The notes: generated from the letters alone by a model not told the origin. A stretch of DNA of 64,000 bases from Pseudomonadota bacterium (GCA_025356075.1 JANXUT010000068.1:186001-250000); one strand, 5' to 3'. Counted from the first letter of the stretch, positions 31,642 through 39,992 are shown. Numbers and translations are program-made.

Positions 31642-32835
31642 TTACCGCGTCGGCGGGTCGGGCGTCACCGCCGGCGCGGTCTCGGGTGGCTTGAAGTGGA
31701 TGCGGTTGTCGGCCTCGCCGGGTGCCTGCCGGGGTGCGTAGCGCCACTGCGCGACCGCGGCGTTCGCGGCGGCGTCGAACACCTCGCGGGGATCGGCGAG
31801 CGTGACGCTGATGTTCTCCGGCACGCCCTCCGTCGACACCGTGAAATGCACGTCGACCCACCCCTCGACGCCGGCCGCGGCCTCGGGGTACTCCGGCCTC
31901 GCGCCGTGGATCTTGCGCAGCGGCTCGCCGGCCGTCGCGTCGGTTACCGGGGCCGCCGCGGTCGACGCGGGGGTCGCCTCGGCGGGCGGGGCGGCGGCGG
32001 GCGAGGCCGGCCGGTTCCGCGCCACGGGAGCCGCGACAACCGCACCCGCGTGCCGGATGGGGAGCGCAGCGGCGCGCGGTTCGAGCGGGCGCAGGAGCCC
32101 CCGCACCGCCGTCCGTCCCGGCGCGACGGCCTGGGGCGTGGGGCCGGCCGGAGCCGCGCTGCGACCGACGGTGTCCCGGAGGGTGAGCCCGAGCGCGAGC
32201 GCCACCACCGCGACCGCGATCGCGCCGAGCACGCTCACGAGCGGCATCGACTGGTACCAGGGGCGGTCGAGGTTCTGCTCGCTCGACAGCGTCGCGGTGA
32301 GGTGGGCGTACCGCGACCCGGTCGCGAGGCGCTGGGTGATCGGGCCTGACGGCGCCGCGTGGGCGTGGCCGCCCTTGAGCGCCTGCACGGTCGGTTTCAG
32401 CTCCTCGTGGCGCCGAAGCGCCGCCTCGATGAAGGTTCGCGCGCGCGCCGCCGACACGGGCCGGTGCAGGAAGCGGTACACCTCGCCCGCCGAGATGAGG
32501 CCGGCAACCTCGGCCTCGTCGTGGCGACTGCCGATGGCGATGATCGGGATGTCCGGGAACTGGTTGGCGAGGTGGTGGATCACCGTCGTCGCCGAGGTGC
32601 CGAGCTCGGCGAGGTCCATCATGAGCACGCCGCAGGCGCCCGACAGGAGGAGGTCCGCGAGCTCGAACGGAGTGGCGGCGGTCGCTATCGAGATCGCGGG
32701 TGCCGCGGCGCGCAACGAATCCGCCAGTAGCGCCTCCGCGGTCACGCAGGCGACCTGCGCGGCGGCGAGGCGCGCGAACGGCCCGGGCGCCGCGGTTGCG
32801 GCGTGGGTCGCCGTGCTGGTACGGCTGGTCGTCAT
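31642..32835 (-). CDS. TonB protein with an N-terminal receiver-like domain
   Basis: The 397-residue product joins a cytoplasmic receiver-like domain (about residues 25-142), a single membrane helix (198-219), a Pro/Ala-rich spacer and a C-terminal TonB domain (about 315-385: ARPEYPEAAAGVEGWVDV, then VFDAAANAAVAQWRYAP). The receiver keeps an Asp in VLMMDLAEL (Asp74) but lacks the acidic pair of strand 1 (VACVTAEAL), and Arg125 replaces the usual Lys in FLHRPVS. It may therefore be a pseudo-receiver. No exbB or exbD lies beside it. The ATG at 32835 is preferred to one in the G-rich tract at 32928. It precedes iorA by 33 nt. Confidence 0.8.
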   Translation of the reverse strand: MTTSRTSTATHAATAAPGPFARLAAAQVACVTAEALLADSLRAAAPAISIATAATPFELADLLLSGACGVLMMDLAELGTSATTVIHHLANQFPDIPIIAIGSRHDEAEVAGLISAGEVYRFLHRPVSAARARTFIEAALRRHEELKPTVQALKGGHAHAAPSGPITQRLATGSRYAHLTATLSSEQNLDRPWYQSMPLVSVLGAIAVAVVALALGLTLRDTVGRSAAPAGPTPQAVAPGRTAVRGLLRPLEPRAAALPIRHAGAVVAAPVARNRPASPAAAPPAEATPASTAAAPVTDATAGEPLRKIHGARPEYPEAAAGVEGWVDVHFTVSTEGVPENISVTLADPREVFDAAANAAVAQWRYAPRQAPGEADNRIHFKPPETAPAVTPDPPTR

Positions 32836-32911
32836 CGGTCCGGCTTCCTCAATCGACCCGCAAGGCGTCGAGCAGTCTCGTGCGGGCGCCAGGCTCTCTC
32901 GGCCCAAGCTA

Positions 32912-32930
32912 CCCCACCCCACCCCCATCC
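32912..32930 (-). promoter_or_regulatory. G-rich tract upstream of the TonB fusion gene
   Basis: On the minus strand the runs are GG, GGGGG, GGGG and GGGG, separated by AT, T and T. It lies about 80-95 nt before the start codon at 32835. It could fold with two-layer or partial quadruplex geometry, or be bulged. Confidence 0.4.
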
Positions 32931-33038
32931 TTCGACATAAGGACCGTTGCGGAGTGGCGACAGTCCACAGTTTGCTCGGCCGGGAGCGTGATCTTGGTCA
33001 AAAAAGTGAGGGAACGCAGGGGCTTGTACGCGGCTTAA

Positions 33039-33053
33039 GGGGGGGTGGGAGGG
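33039..33053 (+). promoter_or_regulatory. G-quadruplex motif GGGGGGGTGGGAGGG
   Basis: Four GGG tracts with single-nucleotide loops fit the strictest quadruplex pattern. It is in the 416-bp gap between the divergent TonB fusion gene and the next plus-strand gene, about 200 nt from either start. The rest of the gap holds no gene; an AT-rich stretch at 33086-33105 and another at 33204-33226 may hold promoters. Confidence 0.5.
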
Positions 33054-33251
33054 CCCGGTTGTGGCGCCGTCGCCTCACCTAAGTCATTGATATGACGCTA
33101 TTTTTGAGAACTTGCACGCAGTTTTCCACTCGACATTGCCGAGCGTTCCGGCGCAGGATGGCCCTCGACGGGTCGCACCGGGAATAGATCGCCGGTGCCG
33201 CGTTATGTCGAAATAAAAAATACGACCACGACGGACGGGAGATACGAGCGA

Positions 33252-33707
33252 ATGCCGTACGAGATCACGGTCAAGTCGCGCCTGCCTGCAACGATGCGCG
33301 GCCAGCTCGAGGCATTGCTGTTCTTCAACTCCGGCCAGTTCCGCATGCGGCACGCGATCGAGGCCACGATCGAGCGCTACGGCATCCCGGAGCTCATCGA
33401 GGAAGGTGGCTGGCTGCGCGTGCAGGTCGCCGGCGTCCCCGAGGTGCAGACACTCTTCGCCGTGCACGAGGAAGGCGGCGGCGCCCGCCCCGTCGGCGCG
33501 GTCGTGTACGTCCGCGACTCGTTCGAACAGATCACCGTCGTCCACATCGGCGTCGCCGATGACTACGCCTGCGGCGGGCGCTTCGGCCAGGAGCGCGTGC
33601 TGCCGCGGCTCTTGCAGCAGATCCGCCAGGTCGCGCGGCGCACCTCCGGCATCCGCCACGTCGAAGTCGCCTACCGCCGGAACCGGCTGCGCGTCGCGAC
33701 CGCCTGA
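33252..33707 (+). CDS. GNAT-like protein of unknown function
   Basis: The 151-residue product begins at ATG 33252, chosen because GGGAG lies 11 nt upstream and the codons before it (from GTG 33195) are AT-rich and non-coding in character. The C-terminal half (VYVRDSFEQITVVHIGVADDY, then a long helix with VLPRLLQQIRQVARRT) has the strand-helix pattern of GNAT acetyltransferases, but the acetyl-CoA loop is not a clear match. Its start faces that of the TonB fusion gene. The function is not known. Confidence 0.6.
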   Translation: MPYEITVKSRLPATMRGQLEALLFFNSGQFRMRHAIEATIERYGIPELIEEGGWLRVQVAGVPEVQTLFAVHEEGGGARPVGAVVYVRDSFEQITVVHIGVADDYACGGRFGQERVLPRLLQQIRQVARRTSGIRHVEVAYRRNRLRVATA

Positions 33708-33753
33708 GTCGCCGGGCGACTCCCACAGAAACGAGCGAGTCCGCGAACGCCGG

Positions 33754-34389
33754 CTATAGGCGCGGCGGAGCCGCGCGTGATGCGGCGTCGGAAGGCGGCG
33801 CGTGCGGATGCGTCGTGGCCATGCCACCGGTGATGGCGAGGCGCATCGCGGCCTCGACCGGCATGTCGATGCGCTCGACCGCGTGCTTCGGCAGGTAGAC
33901 CGTCAGCCCGCCGAGCATGTAGCTGAGCGGGAAGTAGACGGCCACGAGATCAACGCCACCGGCCTGCTTCTCGAGTTCGGGCAGGTTATCGCGCGTCACG
34001 AAGCCCAGCAGGCGCGCATCGCCCACGTGCCAGATGACCACGCTCTGCAGGTCGCGCTTGCCCTGCCCGGACGGCAGGAGCCGCGCGATGTCGCGAAACG
34101 CGCTGTAGACGGTCTTGACGAGCGGGATGCGCTCGAGAAACTCATCCCACACCGAGATCGCGCGGCGCACGATGTAGGCGTTGACGACCGAGCCGACCGC
34201 AAACAGGAGCAGGAGTCCGACCAGGATCCCCATGCCGGGGCGGTAGTGCTCGGGTGGCACGATGAGCGTCAGGAGGCCGCGCATCTGTGCCTCGATCGTG
34301 CGCACGAGCCACCAGATCACGTAGAGCGTGAGTCCGATCGGCAGGACCGCCGCAAGGCCCTTCATCAGGATGTTGGTCAGGGATTTCAT
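33754..34389 (-). CDS. DUF502 family membrane protein
   Basis: This 211-residue inner-membrane protein has two N-terminal membrane helices (about residues 12-30 and 54-73) and the DUF502 core: IPLVKTVYSAFRDIARLLP, VVIWHVGDARLLGFVT and VAVYFPLSYMLGGLTVYLP. The family is widespread in proteobacteria; its role is unsettled. The C-terminal 25 residues are disordered. It stands alone between divergent and convergent small genes. Confidence 0.9.
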   Translation of the reverse strand: MKSLTNILMKGLAAVLPIGLTLYVIWWLVRTIEAQMRGLLTLIVPPEHYRPGMGILVGLLLLFAVGSVVNAYIVRRAISVWDEFLERIPLVKTVYSAFRDIARLLPSGQGKRDLQSVVIWHVGDARLLGFVTRDNLPELEKQAGGVDLVAVYFPLSYMLGGLTVYLPKHAVERIDMPVEAAMRLAITGGMATTHPHAPPSDAASRAAPPRL

Positions 34390-34470
34390 GGGGAAGCGGG
34401 CGCGATCCGGCTGGTGCGACGATGCTAGTTTGACACGCGGCGAGCGCCAATGGACCGAAGGAGACAAGCG

Positions 34471-35049
34471 ATGCACGGCAGGAATCTGACGATCGTGGGC
34501 GTAGTACTCGCCTCACTCGGCCTCGCCGCGTGCGGCGAGCGCGCCCCCCCGGCGGACGCGACCGCCAAGGCGCCGGCGCCCGCGGCGACAGCCGCCGCAC
34601 CGCCCGCGCCGGTCGCGGGCGCTTCGCGCGCCGCCGCACTCGAGGCGGCACTGCCCGGCTTCATGAAGGTCGATACCCACCGTGACCAGGGCAGCTCGCG
34701 GACGCTCCTGAGTGGCTACTTCGACAAGAGTGACCTCAAGGTGCTCGATGAGACCGTGACCGGCCAGGGGCAGGCCACGCTCCACAACCGCTACTACTAC
34801 GACGGCGGTGTCGCGTTCTACTTCCGGGGCGAGGCGCCGGCCGGCAAGATCGGCGGGGGACCTGGAGCGATGGGCGCGACGGTGCCGCTGCGTGCCGAGT
34901 TCCAGGGCGCGCGCGTGCTCTTCGCCGTGCGGGTCGAGCACTACGGCGAAGTGAAGCTCGAGCCTGCCGCGATCGAGGCGATACGCCGGCAGGCGGCGGA
35001 GCTTGCGAGCGCGGTGGTCTCCGAGGAAAGCGCGCCCAAGCCGCGTTGA
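34471..35049 (+). CDS. putative lipoprotein
   Basis: The 192-residue product has a lipobox LAAC (Cys21), an Ala/Pro-rich spacer to about residue 55, then a beta-rich domain (LHNRYYYDGGVAFYFRGEAP, VEHYGEVKLEPAAIEAIRRQ). A perfect AAGGAG ribosome site supports this start over one 21 nt upstream. I recognise no named family. Confidence 0.7.
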   Translation: MHGRNLTIVGVVLASLGLAACGERAPPADATAKAPAPAATAAAPPAPVAGASRAAALEAALPGFMKVDTHRDQGSSRTLLSGYFDKSDLKVLDETVTGQGQATLHNRYYYDGGVAFYFRGEAPAGKIGGGPGAMGATVPLRAEFQGARVLFAVRVEHYGEVKLEPAAIEAIRRQAAELASAVVSEESAPKPR

Positions 35050-35067
35050 GCGGCCTCGCTCCGCTCA
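35047..35067. terminator. hairpin spanning two convergent stop codons
   Basis: A perfect 7-bp stem TGAGCGG / CCGCTCA with a 7-nt loop. Its outer TGA and TCA are the stop codons of the two convergent genes. It resembles the hairpin at 28962-28983. No T-tract. Confidence 0.45.
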
Positions 35068-35976
35068 GCGCGGGGCCGAGCAGGGCTCCTCGAGGGCGCT
35101 GCCGAGCGAGGCGATGAGCTTCAATACGCCCGAGTCCGCGTCCCAGAGGAAGTAGCGGGTGAGCCGCGTGCCGCCGGTGTCGTTGGTGACCGTCAGGAGG
35201 CGGCTGTCGCGCCGGAACTTGAGCGGCGCGCCGGTCACGCACGGGATCGTGGTCGGCACCGCCGCGAGCGCGGCGGGGTACGCGACCCGCCCGGTCGGCA
35301 CGTCGACGAACGCCACCGTCTCGCAGCCGTCGCCACAACCGATCCGCACCAGCACCGTGCGCCCCGCGAAATTGGCCCGGCTCTCGAGCGCGACGCCGAG
35401 CGGCTCCCTGTCGCGCTCGACGCGCGGCTCATCGCCAAGTACCAGCGCGGTCGCACGGGCGCCGGCGAACGCGGCGGCCGGATACTCGGAGAACTTGGGC
35501 GCCGCGAGCTCGGCCTCCGGCAGCGAGCCGCCCGCCGGGCGGCCGAGGATCCGGTCGAGCTTGAGCGTGACCTCGTCCTCGAGGTACCAGTCGGCGAGGT
35601 CGATCGGCGCCGCGGGACGGCGGGTGACGGTGAGCGCCTTGAGCCCATGCTCGAGGCAGCGCGCGGCCGGCGTCTCGTGCACGCAGGCGGCGTACTCGGT
35701 GTAGGCGCCGTAGATCGGCGGCGCGCCGGGATCGAGCGGGGCGGCGAACACGTAGTAGCGGCCGGGTGGCAGGTCGAGGCTGAACGTCGCCTGGCCGCTG
35801 TCGGTCGTGACCGAGTGGAGCTTCGCGCCATCGAGCGACCAGGCGTAGACGGTGAGCGCCGGGAGCTTGCCGGCCGGCGAGCCCAAGTGGCCGGCAACCG
35901 GGGTCGCGTACGCCGTGGCCTGACCGAGCCCGAGGAGGATCAGCGCGAGGGCGAAGCTCGGCAGGCGCAGGCGCAT
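35065..35976 (-). CDS. exported protein of unknown function
   Basis: The 303-residue product has a signal peptide cut after about TAYA. Next comes a domain resembling a carboxypeptidase-regulatory-like beta-sandwich (LPALTVYAWSLDGAKL, then FSLDLPPGRYYVFAAP, residues 30-85), followed by a Cys-containing middle (ACVHETPAARCLEHG). The C-terminal part has CGDGCETVAFVDVPTG and RRDSRLLTVTNDTGG, a beta-propeller-like or sandwich pattern. The function is unknown. Confidence 0.7.
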   Translation of the reverse strand: MRLRLPSFALALILLGLGQATAYATPVAGHLGSPAGKLPALTVYAWSLDGAKLHSVTTDSGQATFSLDLPPGRYYVFAAPLDPGAPPIYGAYTEYAACVHETPAARCLEHGLKALTVTRRPAAPIDLADWYLEDEVTLKLDRILGRPAGGSLPEAELAAPKFSEYPAAAFAGARATALVLGDEPRVERDREPLGVALESRANFAGRTVLVRIGCGDGCETVAFVDVPTGRVAYPAALAAVPTTIPCVTGAPLKFRRDSRLLTVTNDTGGTRLTRYFLWDADSGVLKLIASLGSALEEPCSAPR

Positions 35977-36090
35977 CGGTGGATTTCCGGCGGTGGCTGC
36001 CCACTATGTCAGCCCCGGAATTCCCGTCAAGCTCCGGCGGGCGCAGGATCGCGTAACATCCGCGACTCGCGCCGCCCACCGGAGCCCGCC

Positions 36091-36579
36091 GTGAGCCTAT
36101 CGATCGTAGCTGCCGAGCCCGCCGACGTAACGGAGCTCTTGACGATGATCGGCGAGCTCGCCGACTTCGAGCGCCTCGCGCACGAGCTCGTGGTGACGGG
36201 GCCGGGGTTGGCGGAGGCACTCTTCAATCCGCGCCCGGCGGCCGAGGCAGTGATCGCGCGCGTCGGCGGCGAGACGGCAGGCTTCGCACTCTATTACCGC
36301 AACTTCTCGACGTTCATGGGCCGCGAGGGACTCTTCCTCGAGGACCTGTACGTGCGCCCGGCATTTCGCGGCCAGGGCGTCGGCCGTGGACTCCTCGCCC
36401 GCGTCGCCGAGGTCGCCGCCGCGCGGGGCTGCGGCCGGATGGAATGGTCGGTGCTCAACTGGAACCGCCGCGCGATCGGCTTCTACGAGGCGCTCGGCGC
36501 CAAGCCCGTCAACGACTGGACGATCTACCGGCTCGACCGCGCCGCGCTCGAGGCGATCAAGAACAGCGCGCACGACTAG
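36091..36579 (+). CDS. GNAT family N-acetyltransferase
   Basis: This 162-residue enzyme transfers an acetyl group from acetyl-CoA to an unknown amine, perhaps a polyamine. The acetyl-CoA loop RPAFRGQGVGRGLL is at about residues 90-103, preceded by FLEDLYV and followed by WNRRAIGFYEALGA, an arrangement like that of diamine acetyltransferases. It starts at GTG with GGAG 7 nt upstream. It precedes the TSUP gene by 28 nt. Confidence 0.88.
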   Translation: MSLSIVAAEPADVTELLTMIGELADFERLAHELVVTGPGLAEALFNPRPAAEAVIARVGGETAGFALYYRNFSTFMGREGLFLEDLYVRPAFRGQGVGRGLLARVAEVAAARGCGRMEWSVLNWNRRAIGFYEALGAKPVNDWTIYRLDRAALEAIKNSAHD

Positions 36580-36607
36580 AGTCGATGGCGGGGACCCGGG
36601 GGATGGC

Positions 36608-37486
36608 ATGGACCTGACACGCTTTGGGCTGCTCGCCGCGATCGTCATCGCAGGGATAGCCGCCGCGATCGCCTGGGTACGCAGCCGCGGGATTGCCCCG
36701 TTCGTCAGGCCGCCCCGCGCCGGTGAGATCGGCGTGGGCTTCCTGACCGAGTTCGGCGACACGCTCGGCATCGGCTCGTTCGCGCCGACGACGGCGCTCT
36801 TCAAGCTCTTCAAGATGGTCCCGGACGAGTTGATCCCCGGCACCCTCATCGTCGGCACGATGGCGGGCGTCATCATGCAGGCGCTCATCTTCATCACCTC
36901 CGTCGCGGTCGACCCGCTCCTCCTCGCCGGCATGGTCCTCGTCGCGGCGCTCGGCGCCTGGCTCGGCGCCGGTATCGTCGCGCGCCTGCCGCGCCGCGGC
37001 GTGCAGCTCGGCATGGGAGTTGCGCTGCTGGTGGCCGGCAGCGTGTTCGCACTGACCAACCTTGAGCTCCTGCCGGGTGGTGGCGAGGCGCTCAGCCTCG
37101 AGGGCTGGAGGTTCGGCGTCGCCATCGTCTCGAGCTTCGTGCTCGGCGCGCTCATGACGATCGGCATCGGGATGTACGCGCCGACGATGATCCTGGTGTC
37201 GCTCCTTGGCATGAACCCGGTCGCGGCGTTCCCGATCATGATGGGCGCCTGCGCGCTGCTGCAGCCGGTCGCGGCGTTCAAGTTCATCTCGAGCGCGAAG
37301 TTCTCCTACGGCGCGGCCGTGGCGCTCACCGCTGGCGGGATCGCAGGCGTGCTGCTCGCGGCGTTCGTCGTGAAGTCGCTGCCGCTCGAGGTGCTGCGCT
37401 GGCTCGTCGTCGTCGTCGTGCTCTTCGCCGCCGTCGCGATGCTGCGCTCCTTCGCGGCGGCGCCTGAGGTCAGTCCGCGACCTTGA
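36608..37486 (+). CDS. TSUP family sulfite exporter-like permease
   Basis: This 292-residue inner-membrane protein has about eight hydrophobic segments in two similar halves, as in the TauE/SafE family (GEIGVGFLTEFGDTLGIGSFAP in the first half, MTIGIGMYAPTMILVSLLG in the second). The substrate may be sulfite or another small organic anion. The last 17 nt overlap the end of the convergent quinone oxidoreductase gene. Confidence 0.85.
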   Translation: MDLTRFGLLAAIVIAGIAAAIAWVRSRGIAPFVRPPRAGEIGVGFLTEFGDTLGIGSFAPTTALFKLFKMVPDELIPGTLIVGTMAGVIMQALIFITSVAVDPLLLAGMVLVAALGAWLGAGIVARLPRRGVQLGMGVALLVAGSVFALTNLELLPGGGEALSLEGWRFGVAIVSSFVLGALMTIGIGMYAPTMILVSLLGMNPVAAFPIMMGACALLQPVAAFKFISSAKFSYGAAVALTAGGIAGVLLAAFVVKSLPLEVLRWLVVVVVLFAAVAMLRSFAAAPEVSPRP

Positions 37487-38477
37487 GGGCGATCTTGCCG
37501 ATGTGCGCGCTCGACTCGAGCAGTCGATGCGCCGCGGCCGCATCCTTCAGGCCAAACGTCGCGTAGACCTGCGGGCCGCAGCGCCCGCCGTTCAGAACCG
37601 GCCAGACCCGCTCGCGCAACGCCTGCGCGATCGCGCCTTTTTCCGCGGTCGTGCGCGGTCGCATCGTCGAACCGGTGATGACGAGCCGGCGGCGCATGAC
37701 CTGCGACAAATCGAAGCGCTCGACCTTGGCGCCTTCCATCGTCGAGACCTGCACGAGCCGCCCGTCTATCGCGAGGCAGCGCAGGTTCCGCTCGAAGTAC
37801 GGCGCGCCGACGATGTCGAGGACGATGTTGACGCCGGCGCCGCCCGTGAGGTCCATGAGCCGGTCGGCAAAGTCCGTCGCGCGGTAGTTGATCGCCCCGT
37901 CCGCGCCGAGCGCGAGGCAGGCGGCGCACTTCTCGTCGCTGCCGGCGGTCGCATAGACGCGCGCGCCGAACTCCCGCGCCAGCTGGATCGCCGTCACGCC
38001 GATGCCGCTCGTGCCGCCGTGGACCAGCACCGACTCGCCGCGGGCGAGGCGGCCGTGCTGGAAGAGGTTCGCCCAGACGGTGAAGTAGGTCTCGGGCAGG
38101 CAGGCGGCGCGGATCGCATCGTAGCCCGTGGGCCAGGGCAGGCACTGCGTCGCGGGCGCGAGGCAATACTCGGCGTAGCCGCCGCCGTTGGTGAGCGCCG
38201 TGACCTTGTCGCCGGTACGCAGCGGCGTGACCTCGGCGCCGACCGCGACGACTTCGCCGGCAACCTCGAGGCCAAGGATCGGGCTCGCATCCGGCGGCGG
38301 CGGGTAGGCGCCCGCGCGCTGCTGGATGTCAGGCCGGTTGACGCCGGCGGCGAGCACCCGGATCAGCACCTCGTTCGGGCGCGGCTCGGGCACGGGCGCC
38401 GTCGCCGGTTCCAGCATCTCCGGACCGCCCGGCTGCCGGACGCGGATCAGCGTCATCTGTGACGGTACGGTCGGCAC
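37470..38477 (-). CDS. NAD(P)H-quinone oxidoreductase, PIG3 type
   Basis: This 335-residue medium-chain dehydrogenase/reductase has the GroES-like domain (AGVNRPDIQQRAGAYPPPP), the family motif LGLEVAGEVVAVG and the nucleotide-binding HGGTSGIGVTAIQLA with AINYRATDF. It lacks the structural-zinc cysteines, as usual for the quinone reductase branch. It starts at GTG with GAAGGAG 9 nt upstream; an internal ATG at 38456 is less well placed. It is the last gene of the minus-strand run. Confidence 0.9.
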   Translation of the reverse strand: MPTVPSQMTLIRVRQPGGPEMLEPATAPVPEPRPNEVLIRVLAAGVNRPDIQQRAGAYPPPPDASPILGLEVAGEVVAVGAEVTPLRTGDKVTALTNGGGYAEYCLAPATQCLPWPTGYDAIRAACLPETYFTVWANLFQHGRLARGESVLVHGGTSGIGVTAIQLAREFGARVYATAGSDEKCAACLALGADGAINYRATDFADRLMDLTGGAGVNIVLDIVGAPYFERNLRCLAIDGRLVQVSTMEGAKVERFDLSQVMRRRLVITGSTMRPRTTAEKGAIAQALRERVWPVLNGGRCGPQVYATFGLKDAAAAHRLLESSAHIGKIALKVAD

Positions 38478-38512
38478 GGCGCACGGCTCCTTCGGATCCC
38501 GGGCGCGCGATG

Positions 38513-38923
38513 CTACTCGCTGTGGCCGGCCGCGTCAGCGGTGAATTGCGGCAGGTCGTCGGCGATGGCGTACCACGGCGCCCGGGAGCCGACGAAGATG
38601 TGGCAGCGGGGCCGCACCAGCGGATCCTCCTCGAGCGTGCCAAGCGCGATGCCGACGCGTTCCGGCGTCGCCGTCCCGCGCCACTCGAGGTTCGAGCCGC
38701 AGTGCCGGCAGAACGTGCGGGTGGCGGTCGGGGAGGCGTGGTAGCTCGTGATGGCCTCGCTCCCCGCGGTGTACGTGACAGCCTGGCTCGCCACGACGCC
38801 GTAGGTTGCGAACGCGGCGCCGTGGCCCTTGCGGCACTGGCTGCAGTGGCAGTGGCTCGCGTACTGGAACGGGCCCTCGATCTCGTAGCGGACCGTCCCG
38901 CAGAGGCAGCTGCCCTTGATCAT
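38513..38923 (-). CDS. GFA family (CENP-V/GFA domain) protein
   Basis: This 136-residue zinc protein resembles glutathione-dependent formaldehyde-activating enzyme. The zinc ligands can be read in GSCLCGTVRYE, SHCHCSQCRKGHG and TFCRHCGSNLEW. A GAGGAG ribosome site lies 6 nt before the ATG. Such proteins often act in C1 or aldehyde chemistry, but many have no known activity. Confidence 0.9.
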   Translation of the reverse strand: MIKGSCLCGTVRYEIEGPFQYASHCHCSQCRKGHGAAFATYGVVASQAVTYTAGSEAITSYHASPTATRTFCRHCGSNLEWRGTATPERVGIALGTLEEDPLVRPRCHIFVGSRAPWYAIADDLPQFTADAAGHSE

Positions 38924-38968
38924 CGTCGACTCCTCATTATAGGGTGTGGGTGGCGACTCGCGACGCCG

Positions 38969-39499
38969 TCACGGGCGTCCTGCCGGCGCGGAACCCGCGG
39001 CGGCGGCGAGGGAATTCCAGGCCTCGAGCTTCTTCGCGAACGGCAGAGCCGCGTGCGCCGGACTCGTCGAGGGCAGGCGCCGTGCGGGGAGCGCCGCCGC
39101 GCGCGGCCCCAGCGTCGGGAGGACCAGCCGCCGGTAGAGCGACTCGGCCGTCGCGCCGTTGAAGCAGACGAGCGCGAGGCGCGGGTGGCGGGCGAAGAAC
39201 GTGGCGAAGTCGTTCACGACGATGCTGTCGCGAATGATCGCGGTGTCGAGGCTGCCGGCCCGGTAGGCGCGCTCGCAGACGTCCCAGACCGCGACGCGCC
39301 GCGCGAGGAGCCTTCGCACCCGGGCCTCGTACGGGCGCTCCGGTCCCGCGCCGAAGAGCGCGCCCATGATCGGCCAGAACGCGTTCCGGGGCTGGGCGTA
39401 GTAGCGGCGCTGGCGCAGCGACTCCGCTCCCGGCAGCGAGCCCAGGACCAGCACCCGCGCATCGCGCCGCTCGAGCGGCGCGAAGCCGCGCGAGTCCAC
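38969..39499 (-). CDS. DNA-deoxyinosine glycosylase / family-6 uracil-DNA glycosylase
   Basis: This 176-residue base-excision repair enzyme removes hypoxanthine or uracil from DNA. The motifs VLVLGSLPGAESLRQRRYY and PRNAFWPIM at the N-terminus and LPSTSPAHAAL near the C-terminus fit the HDG family. It starts at GTG, with GGAG upstream, 22 nt after the NTF2-like gene. The pairing with dinB farther along the same strand is loose (5 kb). Confidence 0.85.
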   Translation of the reverse strand: MDSRGFAPLERRDARVLVLGSLPGAESLRQRRYYAQPRNAFWPIMGALFGAGPERPYEARVRRLLARRVAVWDVCERAYRAGSLDTAIIRDSIVVNDFATFFARHPRLALVCFNGATAESLYRRLVLPTLGPRAAALPARRLPSTSPAHAALPFAKKLEAWNSLAAAAGSAPAGRP

Positions 39500-39521
39500 A
39501 GGTCCCGGCTCCGGCCAGCGA

Positions 39522-39992
39522 TCAGGGCTTCTTCGGCGCGGGCGCGGCCGAGTAGTGCACGTAGGCGACCTTCCAGGTGCCCTCGCGCTTCAGCCACAGG
39601 TCGGTCTCCTGGAAGTGCTCGATCGTGAGCTTGCCGGTCTTGAGCTTGGTGCGCACCTCCACGAGGTAGCTCGCCGTCGCCTCATCGCCGAGCGGACTCA
39701 CGCGCACGATCAGCCCCGAGATCGTGTTCGCGGTCAGCCGGTTGCCCGCGTTGATGAACTCGCTCCACTCCTTCCGGTAGGACTTCAGGTCCGTCCGTCC
39801 GTCCGGAAACATCGCGACCAGATCGTCGGCGTAGTAGGCGAAGTACTTGGCGAGGTCGTTCGCCGCGTAGACCTGGTTGAACGTCTGTTCGAGCCCGGCG
39901 ATCTCCTTCTCGACCGGACCGATCTCGGTCGCGAGCGCGCCGAGCGGCAGGCAGAGGAGGCAGGTGGCGATGAGGCGTGTGAGCGTCTTCAT
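39522..39992 (-). CDS. exported NTF2-like (DUF4440/SnoaL) protein
   Basis: The 156-residue product has a signal peptide (MKTLTRLIATCLLCLPLGALA) and one NTF2-like cone fold: a helix with LEQTFNQVYAANDLAKYFAYYADD, then strands TANTISGLIVRV, ATASYLVEVRT and FQETDLWLKREGTWKVAYVHYS. The fold binds small molecules or acts in dimer formation; the ligand is unknown. Confidence 0.82.
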   Translation of the reverse strand: MKTLTRLIATCLLCLPLGALATEIGPVEKEIAGLEQTFNQVYAANDLAKYFAYYADDLVAMFPDGRTDLKSYRKEWSEFINAGNRLTANTISGLIVRVSPLGDEATASYLVEVRTKLKTGKLTIEHFQETDLWLKREGTWKVAYVHYSAAPAPKKP

